Shown here piece by piece: positions 34,993 to 44,712 of a stretch of DNA of 64,000 nt. Below the pieces are notes generated by a model that did not search any database, was not told where the DNA came from, and saw only the letters and a list, made by a program, of their open reading frames with translations. Position 1 is the stretch's first letter. Every line of letters starts with the position of its first letter. The DNA comes from JBGQOJ01 sp052119585. GTDB taxonomy: Bacteria; Pseudomonadota; Alphaproteobacteria; Rhodobacterales; Rhodobacteraceae. The position numbers and the translations under genes were made by a program. The stretch is from the NCBI RefSeq assembly GCF_052119585.1, contig NZ_JBGQOJ010000014.1, positions 1 through 64,000 of the forward strand, read 5' to 3'.

Positions 34993-35357
34993 GGCGTCAC
35001 AAGGGCCCGGACAGAGGTCAGGATTTCCGCGTTCGAAAAGGGCTTGGTCATGAACCGGCTGACGCCGTAACGCTCTGCCAGCTCGCGGTCCTTGGTTTGC
35101 CCGCGCGCGGTCAGCATCAGAATGGGCAGGCCCGCCGTCGCCCCATCGGCCCGCAGATCTTTCAGGATGTCAAAGCCGCTGCGATTGGGCAGCATCACAT
35201 CCAGGATCAGCACATCGGGGGCCTTTGCCCGCACCACATCAACCGCATCCGCCCCATTGGAATGGGTATCGACCGCCCACCCGTCGCGCGACAGGATAAA
35301 CCGGATCGCCTCGATGATGTTCGGCTCGTCTTCTATCAGAAGGACACGTTTGCCCAT
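34989..35357 (-). CDS. Single-domain response regulator
   Basis: A 122-residue CheY-like receiver without an output domain. The acidic pocket is Glu9-Asp10, the phosphorylation site Asp53 (LILDVMLPN) and the conserved Lys105 in MTKPF. The ATG at 35357 follows a GGGAGGGGG stretch. It is read first in the operon regulator, small membrane protein, kinase, so the neighbouring kinase is the likely partner. With no DNA-binding domain it must signal through another protein. Confidence 0.9.
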   Translation of the reverse strand: MGKRVLLIEDEPNIIEAIRFILSRDGWAVDTHSNGADAVDVVRAKAPDVLILDVMLPNRSGFDILKDLRADGATAGLPILMLTARGQTKDRELAERYGVSRFMTKPFSNAEILTSVRALVTP

Positions 35358-35425
35358 CCGTATCCCCCTCCCAGAGTTATGTTTAGTCTTGTTTTCCATG
35401 ACTATTGCCACAAAAACAGTCGCTG

Positions 35426-36736
35426 TCAAAACCCGTTCGACAAAATGGACGGCTCGCGTCGTGCGACACAATCGCTTTGCGGGCAGATCCGGCAGCTTGT
35501 TCCGATCCTTTGGGGCGGATTTTCGGGCAGGCTGACAAGGTCTTCGGGCAGGATCAGCATGGCCGCCTGATACACCGTCGGCCCGTCGAACCCTGCGGCA
35601 TGGGCAGGTTGCGACATGGCGTAGGTCAGAAACCTGCGCCCGATACGGCCCGCCGGTTCTACCACGGTGCGCACCGGCACCATCGGACGGGTCAGCGCCT
35701 GATACAGCGGCCAAAGCGGACAGGCCGCGCCAAACCGGGGCAGCGGGAAATCATCCAGCGGCTTGCGGAAGGTCAGTGTGCCCGAGCCGTCGCAGACCAC
35801 CAGCCCGATGGGCGGCGCACCTTCGGGCGTGGGCAGTGCTGCCAACCTGCGAAAGACCGACAAAAGATCAGTGCCGAATTCCGCCCCCAGCCGTGCGGGA
35901 TCATATCCTGCGGACCGGGCGGCGGCGGTGAACCGCTCCAGCGGCATTCGCTCCGTATCCCGCCGGTAAAGCCGCAAGAACCCTTCGGCCAAAGACCGCG
36001 ACGGGCTGCTGGTCAGTTCCGGCGCATCGGCGATCAGGCGCGCGGGCGGCGGGGGCAAGGCCCGCTCCAACTCCTCAATGTGGTAATCCCGCGCAGCAAG
36101 GAACGCCTCGACCTCTTCCTGGGGCGAGGTCAGGCTGGCCGCCGCATCACCCGCGCTGTCAAGATAGGACACCAGCGATTGCGCCCCCTCGGCCAGCCGA
36201 ACGGAATCGTCGTAAAGGTTGCGGTGGAACCGCGCCTGCCATTCGGGATCAACGTCGCGCGTGTCTGCCAGAATGGACGAGGTCGACCGGATCGCGGTCA
36301 CCGTCGACAAGACCTCGTGCAGCGACGCGGACAGAAATGGATCATGCGTCAGGCGGTCCGACAGAGTTTCCGCCGTCCGTTCCAGCGCTGCGGTGCGGCG
36401 GTGCTGATCGGCAATCAAACGCGCCCAACCCGGAAAGCGTCCGGCAAAATCCTCGATCTTGTCAATTTCAACTGCGCCGCGCCCTGCCCCGGCCGCCGCA
36501 TCGCGCAGGGTTTCGATCAACGACGCCTCTGCCCCGCTGGTCAGGGCGGACAGGTCGACATCCAGAATGCGCGCGATATCGACCAGAAGTTTACCGCCGA
36601 TTCTGCGCCGGTTATGCTCGATCAGGTTCAGATAGGACGCCGATATTCCCGCCTGACTGGCAAGGTCGCCCTGCTTTAGCGCTAACGCCAAACGGCGCTC
36701 GCGGATGCGGTTGCCGGTCAAAGTGTCACGTGGCAT
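35426..36736 (-). CDS. XRE-family short-chain fatty acid regulator (ScfR/RamB-like)
   Basis: A 436-residue regulator with an N-terminal helix-turn-helix (RIRERRLALALKQGDLASQAG, ISASYLNLIEHNRRRIGG, about 9-50) and a long DUF2083-type C-terminal domain with cysteine motif SCRICPQSDC near the end. RamB/ScfR-type proteins control acetate and propionate use. It is divergent from the ABC transporter-acs operon, which fits a control role. The 221-bp shared region contains the candidate operator at 36778-36791. Confidence 0.85.
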   Translation of the reverse strand: MPRDTLTGNRIRERRLALALKQGDLASQAGISASYLNLIEHNRRRIGGKLLVDIARILDVDLSALTSGAEASLIETLRDAAAGAGRGAVEIDKIEDFAGRFPGWARLIADQHRRTAALERTAETLSDRLTHDPFLSASLHEVLSTVTAIRSTSSILADTRDVDPEWQARFHRNLYDDSVRLAEGAQSLVSYLDSAGDAAASLTSPQEEVEAFLAARDYHIEELERALPPPPARLIADAPELTSSPSRSLAEGFLRLYRRDTERMPLERFTAAARSAGYDPARLGAEFGTDLLSVFRRLAALPTPEGAPPIGLVVCDGSGTLTFRKPLDDFPLPRFGAACPLWPLYQALTRPMVPVRTVVEPAGRIGRRFLTYAMSQPAHAAGFDGPTVYQAAMLILPEDLVSLPENPPQRIGTSCRICPQSDCVARREPSILSNGF

Positions 36737-36777
36737 CGAATTTGTCCCGAGTTGTCAAAGGGTTTCTGCAAGTGCGC

Positions 36778-36791
36778 GTAAACTAATTTAC
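36778..36791. promoter_or_regulatory. Palindrome in the divergent regulator/transporter promoter
   Basis: GTAAACTAATTTAC is a 14-bp palindrome (GTAAA / TTTAC around CTAA). A second TTTACAA lies at about 36829. Both sit between the ScfR-like gene and the transporter operon, so they are candidate operator sites. The rest of 36737-36957 is AT-rich promoter-like sequence. Confidence 0.35.
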
Positions 36792-36957
36792 AACTTACCT
36801 TACGACATTGAATATTTCTTTACAAAATAATTGTTTCTTTAAAAGCAGTTGTTGCGAAATTTTCGTATTCAGCACGATACTGTGAACAGCCTGTAAAAGG
36901 TCAGCGGTCGACGTTTGAGGAGACGGAAACCGCATTTCACGAAATGGGAGGATATTT

Positions 36958-38316
36958 ATGTCCAATTCTAATCTGACACGCCGCGGCGTGATCAAGACAG
37001 GCGCCATTGCCGGCGCCGGACTTGCAGTGCCCGCGCTTTACACGGGTGGCGTTAACGCCGCTGCGCACACCGGCTTTACCAACGCACCACAAGGCGACAC
37101 CGTAACGTTCGGCTTCAACGTGCCCCAGTCCGGCCCCTATGCCGACGAAGGCGCGGACGAACTGCGGGCGTTCCAGCTGGCTGTCGAGCATCTGAACGGC
37201 GAAGGCGACGGCGGCATGCTGCAGACCTTCTCGTCCAAGGCGCTGAAAGGCAACGGCGTTCTCGGCAAGAAAGTCGTGTATGTCACCGGTGACACACAGA
37301 CCAAGTCGGATGCAGCACGCGCATCGGCCAAGTCGATGATCGAAAAAGACGGCGCAATCATGATCTCGGGCGGTTCGTCCTCTGGTGTGGCTGTGGCTGT
37401 TCAGGGTCTCTGCCAAGAGGCCGGCGTCATCTTCATGGCGGGTCTGACCCACTCGAACGACACCACCGGCAAAGACAAAAAGGCGAACGGCTTCCGCCAC
37501 ATGTTCAACGCTTACATGTCTGCTGCCGCGCTGGCACCGGTTCTGGAAAAGCTATACGGCAATGACCGTAAAGTGTATCACCTGACCGCCGACTACACTT
37601 GGGGCTGGACCCAGCAAGAGTCGATCCAGGCCGCAACCGAGGCTTTGGGCTGGACCACGGTCAACAACGTGCTGACCCCGCTGGCCGCGACGGACTTCTC
37701 GTCCTACATCGCGCCCGTTCTGAACTCCGGCGCGGATGTGCTGGTTCTGAACCACTACGGCGGAAACATGGTCAATTCGCTGACCAACGCGGTCCAGTTC
37801 GGCCTGCGCGACAAGGAAGTGAACGGCAAGAAGTTCGAAATCGTTGTTCCGCTCTACTCCGAGCTGATGGCAAAAGGCGCTGGCGCCAACATCAAGGGCA
37901 TCGTTGGCTCGTCCAACTGGAACTGGCAGCTAGAGGATGCGGGCACAGCCGCCTTCGTCAAGTCGTTCGGCACCAAATACGGCTTCCCGCCGTCACAGGC
38001 CGCGCACACTTGCTACGTCCAGACCCTGCTGTATGCGGACGCGGTCGAGCGTGCCGGTTCGTTCAACCCTTGTGCGGTTGTCGCGGCCCTCGAAGACTTC
38101 GAGTTCGACGGCATGGGCAACGGCCCGACGCTGTATCGTGGCTCGGATCACCAGTGCTTCAAGGACGTGCTTGTTGTGAAGGGTAAAGAGAACCCCGAGA
38201 ACGAATACGATCTGCTGGAACTGGTCGAGGTCACACCAGCCGCACAGGTTACCTATCCGCCGGATCACCCCATGTTTGCCGGTGGCGAACTGGGTGAATG
38301 CAACCCGGGCGCATAA
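36958..38316 (+). CDS. ABC transporter substrate-binding protein, branched-chain amino acid / urea type
   Basis: A 452-residue periplasmic binding protein. The N-terminus has a twin-arginine signal (NLTRRGVIKTGAIAGAGLAVPAL), so it is probably exported folded by Tat. The body is a type I periplasmic fold (GFNVPQSGPYADEGADELRAFQLAVEHLN, ISGGSSSGVAVAVQGLCQEAGV). GGAGG lies six bases before the ATG. It begins an operon with two permeases, two ATPases and acetyl-CoA synthetase. The ligand is not evident; the acs neighbour suggests a short-chain carboxylate. Confidence 0.9.
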   Translation: MSNSNLTRRGVIKTGAIAGAGLAVPALYTGGVNAAAHTGFTNAPQGDTVTFGFNVPQSGPYADEGADELRAFQLAVEHLNGEGDGGMLQTFSSKALKGNGVLGKKVVYVTGDTQTKSDAARASAKSMIEKDGAIMISGGSSSGVAVAVQGLCQEAGVIFMAGLTHSNDTTGKDKKANGFRHMFNAYMSAAALAPVLEKLYGNDRKVYHLTADYTWGWTQQESIQAATEALGWTTVNNVLTPLAATDFSSYIAPVLNSGADVLVLNHYGGNMVNSLTNAVQFGLRDKEVNGKKFEIVVPLYSELMAKGAGANIKGIVGSSNWNWQLEDAGTAAFVKSFGTKYGFPPSQAAHTCYVQTLLYADAVERAGSFNPCAVVAALEDFEFDGMGNGPTLYRGSDHQCFKDVLVVKGKENPENEYDLLELVEVTPAAQVTYPPDHPMFAGGELGECNPGA

Positions 38317-38326
38317 GCCTACTCAT

Positions 38327-38350
38327 CGACCGCACCTTCGGGTGCGGTCG
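38327..38350 (+). promoter_or_regulatory. UUCG tetraloop hairpin after the binding-protein gene
   Basis: CGACCGCACC, TTCG, GGTGCGGTCG forms a perfect 10-bp stem with a TTCG loop and no following T-run. It sits between the binding protein and the first permease. Such stems often protect the upstream mRNA so that the binding protein is made in excess. Confidence 0.65.
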
Positions 38351-38409
38351 TTCCTGCCGGAGCGGTAAAACCGCTGCCGGTCCACCAATCACATCAATCG
38401 GGTGGGGAC

Positions 38410-39441
38410 ATGGACGCGATCCTTCTGCAAATCCTGAACGGTCTGGACAAAGGCAGCGCCTATGCGCTGATTGCTCTCGGACTTACACTTATATTCGGCA
38501 CGCTTGGCGTGGTGAACTTTGCGCATGGCGCCCTGTTCATGATCGGCGCGTTCTGCGCGGTCACCCTTCAAAAGATCTTTTCGATCTCCACAGAGACGAT
38601 AGATCCGACAAAGCTCGACTTTCTCGGGAACCCTCAGGTCATCAAGACTCCTATTCTGGAAAGCTGGTTCGGGGTCGAGACCGGCAGTGCCATACTGGAC
38701 TGGTCGGTTCCGCTGGCCATCCTGTTCGCCATTCCGATCATGGTCGCCGTTGGTTTCATCATGGAACGCGGCCTGATCAAGCATTTCTACAAACGCCCCC
38801 ATGCCGACCAGATCCTTGTGACCTTCGGCCTTGCGATCGTGATGCAGGAAGTCATCAAATATTACTACGGTGCCAACCCGATCCCGACCCCGGCCCCCGA
38901 GGTTTTCCGCGGATCGTTCGATTTCGGTGTTCTGCTCGGATTTGATCCCAACGCGATCATTTACCCCTATTGGCGTCTGGTCTACTTCGGCTTCTCAGCC
39001 ATGATCATCGGTGCGGTGTTCGCCTTTCTGCAATTCACCACCTTCGGGATGGTCGTGCGGGCCGGTATGGCCGACCGTGAAACCGTGGGCCTTCTGGGCA
39101 TCAACATCGACAAGCGTTTCACCATAATGTTCGGCCTTGCCGCCGCAGTCGCGGGCCTTGCCGGAGTGATGTATGCGCCGATCAACAGTCCGAACTACCA
39201 TATGGGCATGGATTTCCTTGTGCTGTCCTTCGTCGTGGTGGTTGTCGGCGGCATGGGCAGTCTGCCCGGCGCCGTTCTGGCAGGCTTTATGTTGGGTATT
39301 CTGGAAAGCTTTGCCTCGATGAACGAGATAAAGTCCCTGATCCCCGGCATCGACCAGATCATCATCTACCTGATCGCGATCATCGTATTGCTGACCCGTC
39401 CCCGTGGCCTGATGGGCCGCAAAGGCGTGATGGAGGAATAA
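38410..39441 (+). CDS. livH: ABC transporter permease, LivH type
   Basis: A 343-residue inner-membrane permease of the LivH family. Family motifs include GLTLIFGTLGVVNFAHGALFMIGAF near residue 25, the central RAGMADRETVGLLGINIDK loop and VVVVGGMGSLPGAVLAGFMLGILES. It pairs with the LivM-type protein 4 bases downstream. LivH-type proteins form half of the membrane channel. Confidence 0.93.
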   Translation: MDAILLQILNGLDKGSAYALIALGLTLIFGTLGVVNFAHGALFMIGAFCAVTLQKIFSISTETIDPTKLDFLGNPQVIKTPILESWFGVETGSAILDWSVPLAILFAIPIMVAVGFIMERGLIKHFYKRPHADQILVTFGLAIVMQEVIKYYYGANPIPTPAPEVFRGSFDFGVLLGFDPNAIIYPYWRLVYFGFSAMIIGAVFAFLQFTTFGMVVRAGMADRETVGLLGINIDKRFTIMFGLAAAVAGLAGVMYAPINSPNYHMGMDFLVLSFVVVVVGGMGSLPGAVLAGFMLGILESFASMNEIKSLIPGIDQIIIYLIAIIVLLTRPRGLMGRKGVMEE

Positions 39442-39444
39442 GCC

Positions 39445-40629
39445 ATGTTTGGCCTGGACAAAAAAGACACCACACTTCTTGTCATCGTCGCTTTGATGAC
39501 CTTCGCGGCCCCGTTCCTGCTGAACCCCTTCCCCTCGGGATCGGAACTTGCGCAGTTCAACGCGGGCTACCCTGACCTGATGCAACGGTTCGTGATCTTC
39601 GGGATTTTCGCGATCGGGTTCAACATCCTGTTCGGCCTGACCGGCTATCTTTCCTTCGGTCACGCCGCCTTTCTGGGCGTCGGATCCTACTCTGCCGTCT
39701 GGATGATGAAGCTGCTGACGATGAACGTGATCCCCGCTATCCTGCTCAGCGTTATCGTGGCGGGCCTGTTCTCTTTGGTGATCGGCTATATCTCGCTGCG
39801 CCGTTCGGGCATCTACTTTTCGATCCTGACGCTGGCCTTTGCGCAGATGTCGTTCAACCTGGCCTATTCGGTGCTGACCCCGATCACCAACGGCGAAACC
39901 GGCCTGCAGATCACGCTACGCGATCCGCGTATTCTGGACGGGGTGAATTCGGCCAAATACACCAACATCTTCGGCCTTCAGATGAATGAAACCTACACCC
40001 TTGCGATGGGTCCCTGGGCGTTCCAGTTCAACGCGGGCTTCTATCTGTCGGCCATCATCATGCTGGTCGCCTTCTACATCTCGATGCGCATCTTCCGGTC
40101 GCCCTTCGGCCTGATGCTGCGCGCCGTCAAAACCAACCAGCAGCGCCTGAACTACACCGGCATCAACACCCGCCCCTACACTTTGGCGGCCTTTGTGATC
40201 TCGGGCATGTATGCCGGTCTGGCCGGTGGCCTTCTGGCCTCGATGGACCCTCTGGCAGGGGCCGACCGGATGCAGTGGACAGCCTCTGGCGAGGTGGTGC
40301 TGATGACGATCCTTGGCGGGGCCGGCACTCTTCTGGGGCCGATCCTTGGCGCGGGCTTTATCAAGTATTTCGAGAACATCTTCTCGAAGATCAACGACAA
40401 CGTGCTGCACCAGTGGTTCTCGTTCATGCCGGACGGGCTTGAGGATTTCGTTGTCTTCATCGTCCATCCCTTTGTCGGCAAAGGCTGGAGCCTGACCCTT
40501 GGCCTGATGTTCATGGCCGTGGTGATCTTCCTGCCCGGTGGCCTGATGGAGGGCGGTCAGAAGCTGGGGCGCCTGTTCCGCCGCAAACCCAAGGACGCTG
40601 GCACCTCCGCCACGTCCCCCGCAGAATAA
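39445..40629 (+). CDS. livM: ABC transporter permease, LivM type
   Basis: A 394-residue membrane permease of the LivM family. Motifs are NILFGLTGYLSFGHAAFLGVGSY near residue 55, the loop FGLMLRAVKTNQQRLNYTGIN, and ILGGAGTLLGPILGAGFIKYFEN. It completes the membrane channel with LivH. The C-terminal extension is hydrophilic and ends in AGTSATSPAE. Confidence 0.93.
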   Translation: MFGLDKKDTTLLVIVALMTFAAPFLLNPFPSGSELAQFNAGYPDLMQRFVIFGIFAIGFNILFGLTGYLSFGHAAFLGVGSYSAVWMMKLLTMNVIPAILLSVIVAGLFSLVIGYISLRRSGIYFSILTLAFAQMSFNLAYSVLTPITNGETGLQITLRDPRILDGVNSAKYTNIFGLQMNETYTLAMGPWAFQFNAGFYLSAIIMLVAFYISMRIFRSPFGLMLRAVKTNQQRLNYTGINTRPYTLAAFVISGMYAGLAGGLLASMDPLAGADRMQWTASGEVVLMTILGGAGTLLGPILGAGFIKYFENIFSKINDNVLHQWFSFMPDGLEDFVVFIVHPFVGKGWSLTLGLMFMAVVIFLPGGLMEGGQKLGRLFRRKPKDAGTSATSPAE

Positions 40630-40641
40630 GGAGCCTGAAAT

Positions 40642-41400
40642 ATGGGAATCCTGGAAATCAAAGGGGTCGGCAAGCGTTTCGGCGGTCTGCAAGCCCTTAA
40701 CAATGTGAACCTGTCGGTTCAGGAAAACACGGTTCATGCAATCATCGGCCCGAACGGGGCCGGTAAATCCACCCTGCTGAACTGCCTGATCGGCAAGCTG
40801 ATGCCCGACACCGGATCGGTAATGTTCGACGGGCAGTCGGTTCTGGGCCGCAAACCGCACGAGATCTGCCAGATGGGCATTTCCCGCGTGTTCCAGACGC
40901 CGGAAATTTTCGGCGACCTGACCGTCTATGAAAACGTTCTGATCCCCTGCTTTGCCAAACGCGATGGCGCATTCGAGCTGAACGCCCTGTCGATGGTGCG
41001 CAATCAGGCCGATATGCGCGACAAGGCCGAACAAATACTGATCGACGTGAACATGCAGGACAAACGAGACATGCATGCCGCCAGCCTGTCGCGCGGCGAC
41101 AAACGCCGCCTGGAAATGGCGATGTGTCTGGTGCAGGACCCGAAATTGCTGTTGCTGGACGAACCCACCGCCGGCATGGCGCGGGCCGATACCAACAACA
41201 CCATCGACCTGCTGAAAGAGATCAAGTCCAAGCGCGACATCACCATGGCCATCATCGAACATGACATGCATGTGGTGTTCTCGCTGGCGGAACGGATCAC
41301 CGTCATGGCGCAGGGCACACCGCTGGTCGAGGATATACCGGCGAACATTAAAGGCCACCCCAAGGTGCAGGAAGCGTACCTTGGAACGTCGCACGGGTAA
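40642..41400 (+). CDS. livG: ABC transporter ATPase, LivG type
   Basis: A 252-residue ATPase. Walker A is GPNGAGKS (about 37-44), the signature is LSRGDKRRLEMAM, a variant of LSGGQ with Arg in place of the first Gly, and Walker B is LLLLDEPTAGM. LivG-type ATPases couple hydrolysis to transport by the LivHM channel. A ribosome-binding site AAGGAG lies upstream in the short 12-base gap. Confidence 0.93.
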   Translation: MGILEIKGVGKRFGGLQALNNVNLSVQENTVHAIIGPNGAGKSTLLNCLIGKLMPDTGSVMFDGQSVLGRKPHEICQMGISRVFQTPEIFGDLTVYENVLIPCFAKRDGAFELNALSMVRNQADMRDKAEQILIDVNMQDKRDMHAASLSRGDKRRLEMAMCLVQDPKLLLLDEPTAGMARADTNNTIDLLKEIKSKRDITMAIIEHDMHVVFSLAERITVMAQGTPLVEDIPANIKGHPKVQEAYLGTSHG

Positions 41401-41412
41401 GGGAGCAGAACC

Positions 41413-42162
<750 letters not shown>

Positions 42163-42248
42163 CGGCCAATTGCCGCGCGCCGCCACAGTGATCCCGGCGC
42201 GCGGACCACAACCGGACAGATAGCCGGACAGACAGAAAGTATACGAAT

Positions 42249-44198
42249 ATGACCGATAAGACCTACGCCCCCAGCGCCGATTTCGTAAAGCACGCCCATA
42301 TCGACGCGGCAGGCTACGAGGCTATGTATGCCGCCTCTGTCGCAGACCCCGCCGCCTTTTGGGGCGAGCACGGCAAGCGCATCGACTGGATGAAGCCCTA
42401 CACGAGCGTCAAGGATGTCACCTTTGACTATGGCAAGGTCTCTATCAACTGGTATGCCGACGGCACCCTGAACGTCGCGGCCAACTGTATCGACCGGCAT
42501 CTGGCCACCCGTGGCGACCAGACCGCGATCATCTGGGAACCCGACAGCCCGACAGAGCAAGCGCTGCATATCACCTACCGCGAACTGCACACCAACACCT
42601 GCAAGATGGCCAATGTGCTAAAGGATCTGGGCGTCGTCAAAGGCGACCGCGTTGTGCTCTACCTGCCGATGATCCCCGAAGCCGCCTATGCCATGCTGGC
42701 CTGTGCGCGGATCGGTGCGATCCACTCTATCGTTTTTGCGGGTTTCTCGCCCGATGCGCTGGCCAACCGGATCAACGATTCCGAAGCCAAAGTGCTGATC
42801 ACCGCCGACGAGGCCCCCCGTGGCGGCCGCAACACCGCGCTGAAATCGAACACCGACGCGGCCTTGCTGCATTGCCAGGACACGGTGAAGAACCTTGTGG
42901 TCAAGCGCACCGGTGGCCAGACCACATGGACCGAAGGGCGCGACTATGACTACAACGCGCTGGCGGCCAATGCCTCTGCCGAGTGCGCCCCTGCCGAGAT
43001 GAACGCCGAAGACCCGCTGTTCGTGCTTTACACATCCGGCTCTACCGGCAAACCCAAGGGCGTGGTGCACACCTCCGGTGGCTACCTCGTCTATGCCTCG
43101 ATGACCCATGAATACACCTTCGACTACCATCAGGGCGATGTGTTCTGGTGCACCGCCGATGTGGGCTGGGTGACCGGCCACAGCTATATCATCTACGGCC
43201 CCCTTGCGAACGGCGCCACCACGCTGATGTTCGAAGGCGTGCCGACCTACCCCGATGCGGGCCGGTTCTGGCAGGTCTGCGCCAAGCACAAGGTCAACCA
43301 GTTCTACACCGCCCCCACCGCGATCCGCGCGCTGATGGCCCATGGAACAGACCCCGTGGAACAGCACGACCTGTCCAGCCTGAAGCTATTGGGCACCGTG
43401 GGCGAGCCGATCAACCCCGAGGCATGGACCTGGTACAACGACGTTGTTGGCAAGGGCAAATGCCCGATCGTCGACACATGGTGGCAGACCGAAACCGGCG
43501 GCCACCTGCTGACCCCCCTGCCCGGCGCCACCGCAACAAAGCCCGGCTCTGCGACCAAACCGTTTTTCGGCATCGTCCCGGTGATCCTTGACCCGACCAC
43601 GGGCGTCGAAATCACCGAAACCGCCGCCGAAGGTGTTCTTTGCATCAAAGAGTCATGGCCCGGCCAGATGCGCACGGTCTACGGCGACCACGACCGTTTC
43701 CAGCAGACCTATTTCAGCGACTACAAAGGCTACTACTTTACCGGTGACGGCTGCCGCCGCGATGCGGACGGCTATTACTGGATCACAGGCCGCGTCGACG
43801 ACGTCATCAACGTGTCGGGTCACCGCATGGGCACCGCAGAGGTCGAATCCGCGCTTGTCGCCCACGCCGCCGTCGCCGAGGCTGCCGTGGTCGGGTATCC
43901 CCACTCGATCAAGGGACAGGGCATCTACGCCTATGTCACCCTGATGAACGGCGTCGAGGCAACGGACGATCTGCGCAAGGATCTGGAAAAATGGGTCCGC
44001 AATGAAATCGGACCGATCGCCAAACCCGACCTGATCCAATGGGCACCGGGTCTGCCGAAAACCCGCTCCGGCAAGATCATGCGCCGCATCCTGCGCAAAA
44101 TCGCCGAAAACGATTTCAGTGCGCTTGGCGACACTTCGACCCTTGCCGACCCATCGGTGGTGGACGATCTGATCACAAACCGCATGAACCACGCCTGA
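42249..44198 (+). CDS. acsA: Acetyl-CoA synthetase
   Basis: A 649-residue AMP-forming acetate:CoA ligase: acetate + ATP + CoA gives acetyl-CoA, AMP and pyrophosphate. The full family length is present. The ATP loop YTSGSTGKPKG is at 261-271, then TADVGWVTGHSYIIYGPL, DTWWQTETGG, GRVDDVINVSGHRMGTAEVE and the C-terminal catalytic lysine motif TRSGKIMRRILRK, which is also the usual acetylation site. It is the last gene of the transporter operon, 86 bases after livF, which ties the importer to acetate or a related acid. Confidence 0.96.
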   Translation: MTDKTYAPSADFVKHAHIDAAGYEAMYAASVADPAAFWGEHGKRIDWMKPYTSVKDVTFDYGKVSINWYADGTLNVAANCIDRHLATRGDQTAIIWEPDSPTEQALHITYRELHTNTCKMANVLKDLGVVKGDRVVLYLPMIPEAAYAMLACARIGAIHSIVFAGFSPDALANRINDSEAKVLITADEAPRGGRNTALKSNTDAALLHCQDTVKNLVVKRTGGQTTWTEGRDYDYNALAANASAECAPAEMNAEDPLFVLYTSGSTGKPKGVVHTSGGYLVYASMTHEYTFDYHQGDVFWCTADVGWVTGHSYIIYGPLANGATTLMFEGVPTYPDAGRFWQVCAKHKVNQFYTAPTAIRALMAHGTDPVEQHDLSSLKLLGTVGEPINPEAWTWYNDVVGKGKCPIVDTWWQTETGGHLLTPLPGATATKPGSATKPFFGIVPVILDPTTGVEITETAAEGVLCIKESWPGQMRTVYGDHDRFQQTYFSDYKGYYFTGDGCRRDADGYYWITGRVDDVINVSGHRMGTAEVESALVAHAAVAEAAVVGYPHSIKGQGIYAYVTLMNGVEATDDLRKDLEKWVRNEIGPIAKPDLIQWAPGLPKTRSGKIMRRILRKIAENDFSALGDTSTLADPSVVDDLITNRMNHA

Positions 44199-44218
44199 TC
44201 CCGCATTTCTGCGGGCCA

Positions 44219-44249
44219 CGAAGGGCCGGTGCACCGCGCTGGCCCTTCG
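44219..44249 (+). terminator. Terminator after acsA
   Basis: CGAAGGGCC pairs with GGCCCTTCG around a 13-base loop, followed by CCGTTTCC. It lies 20 bases after the acsA stop. A short stem CCCGC/GCGGG precedes it. Confidence 0.6.
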
Positions 44250-44384
44250 CCGTTTCCTTGCCCTTCTTGCGTCTCCAAATATCCTTGCCGAAGGCTGGAA
44301 CCACGCCTCCACCCGCTTGACAGCCGTCATTTCGCGCCGGGGAAAACCCCATCATACTGCCCTCTTTCATCCAAGGAGGACAAA

Positions 44385-44660
44385 ATGAAAAACCTGACAC
44401 GTCCCTTGATATGCGCAGCCCTTCTGTCGCTTGCAGCCTGCGAAACGATGACCAGCGACCAGCAGATGGTTGTGGGCGGACTGGCGGGCGCCACGCTGGG
44501 CGTCATCACTGCGGATGCCTTCGATGCCGACCGCAACTGGGTTCTCATCGCCGGCCTTGCAGGGGCCACAATCGGCACAATCGTCGCCCAGAACAATGCC
44601 ACACAGCAATGCGCGATTTCGAACGGCGACGGCACCTACCGCGTCGTGCGCTGCATCTGA
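44385..44660 (+). CDS. Small lipoprotein with glycine-zipper segments
   Basis: A 91-residue protein with a lipoprotein signal: MKNLTRPLICAALLSLAAC, with Cys20 as the lipid-modified residue. Two Gly/Ala-rich stretches follow (VVGGLAGATLGVITA and IAGLAGATIGTIVA), a glycine-zipper pattern common in outer-membrane lipoproteins. AAGGAGGA lies four bases before the ATG. The function is unknown. Confidence 0.85.
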   Translation: MKNLTRPLICAALLSLAACETMTSDQQMVVGGLAGATLGVITADAFDADRNWVLIAGLAGATIGTIVAQNNATQQCAISNGDGTYRVVRCI

Positions 44661-44664
44661 CCGA

Positions 44665-44690
44665 AAAGGGCGGCCTGCGGGCCGCCCTTT
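44665..44690. terminator. Bidirectional terminator between lipoprotein gene and pyd transporter
   Basis: AAAGGGCGGCC, TGCG, GGCCGCCCTTT is an 11-bp perfect stem with a T-run on the plus strand and a TTTT on the minus strand. It lies between convergent genes and serves both. Confidence 0.85.
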
Positions 44691-44712
44691 CCATCGTTCG
44701 TCGCGAATGCAC

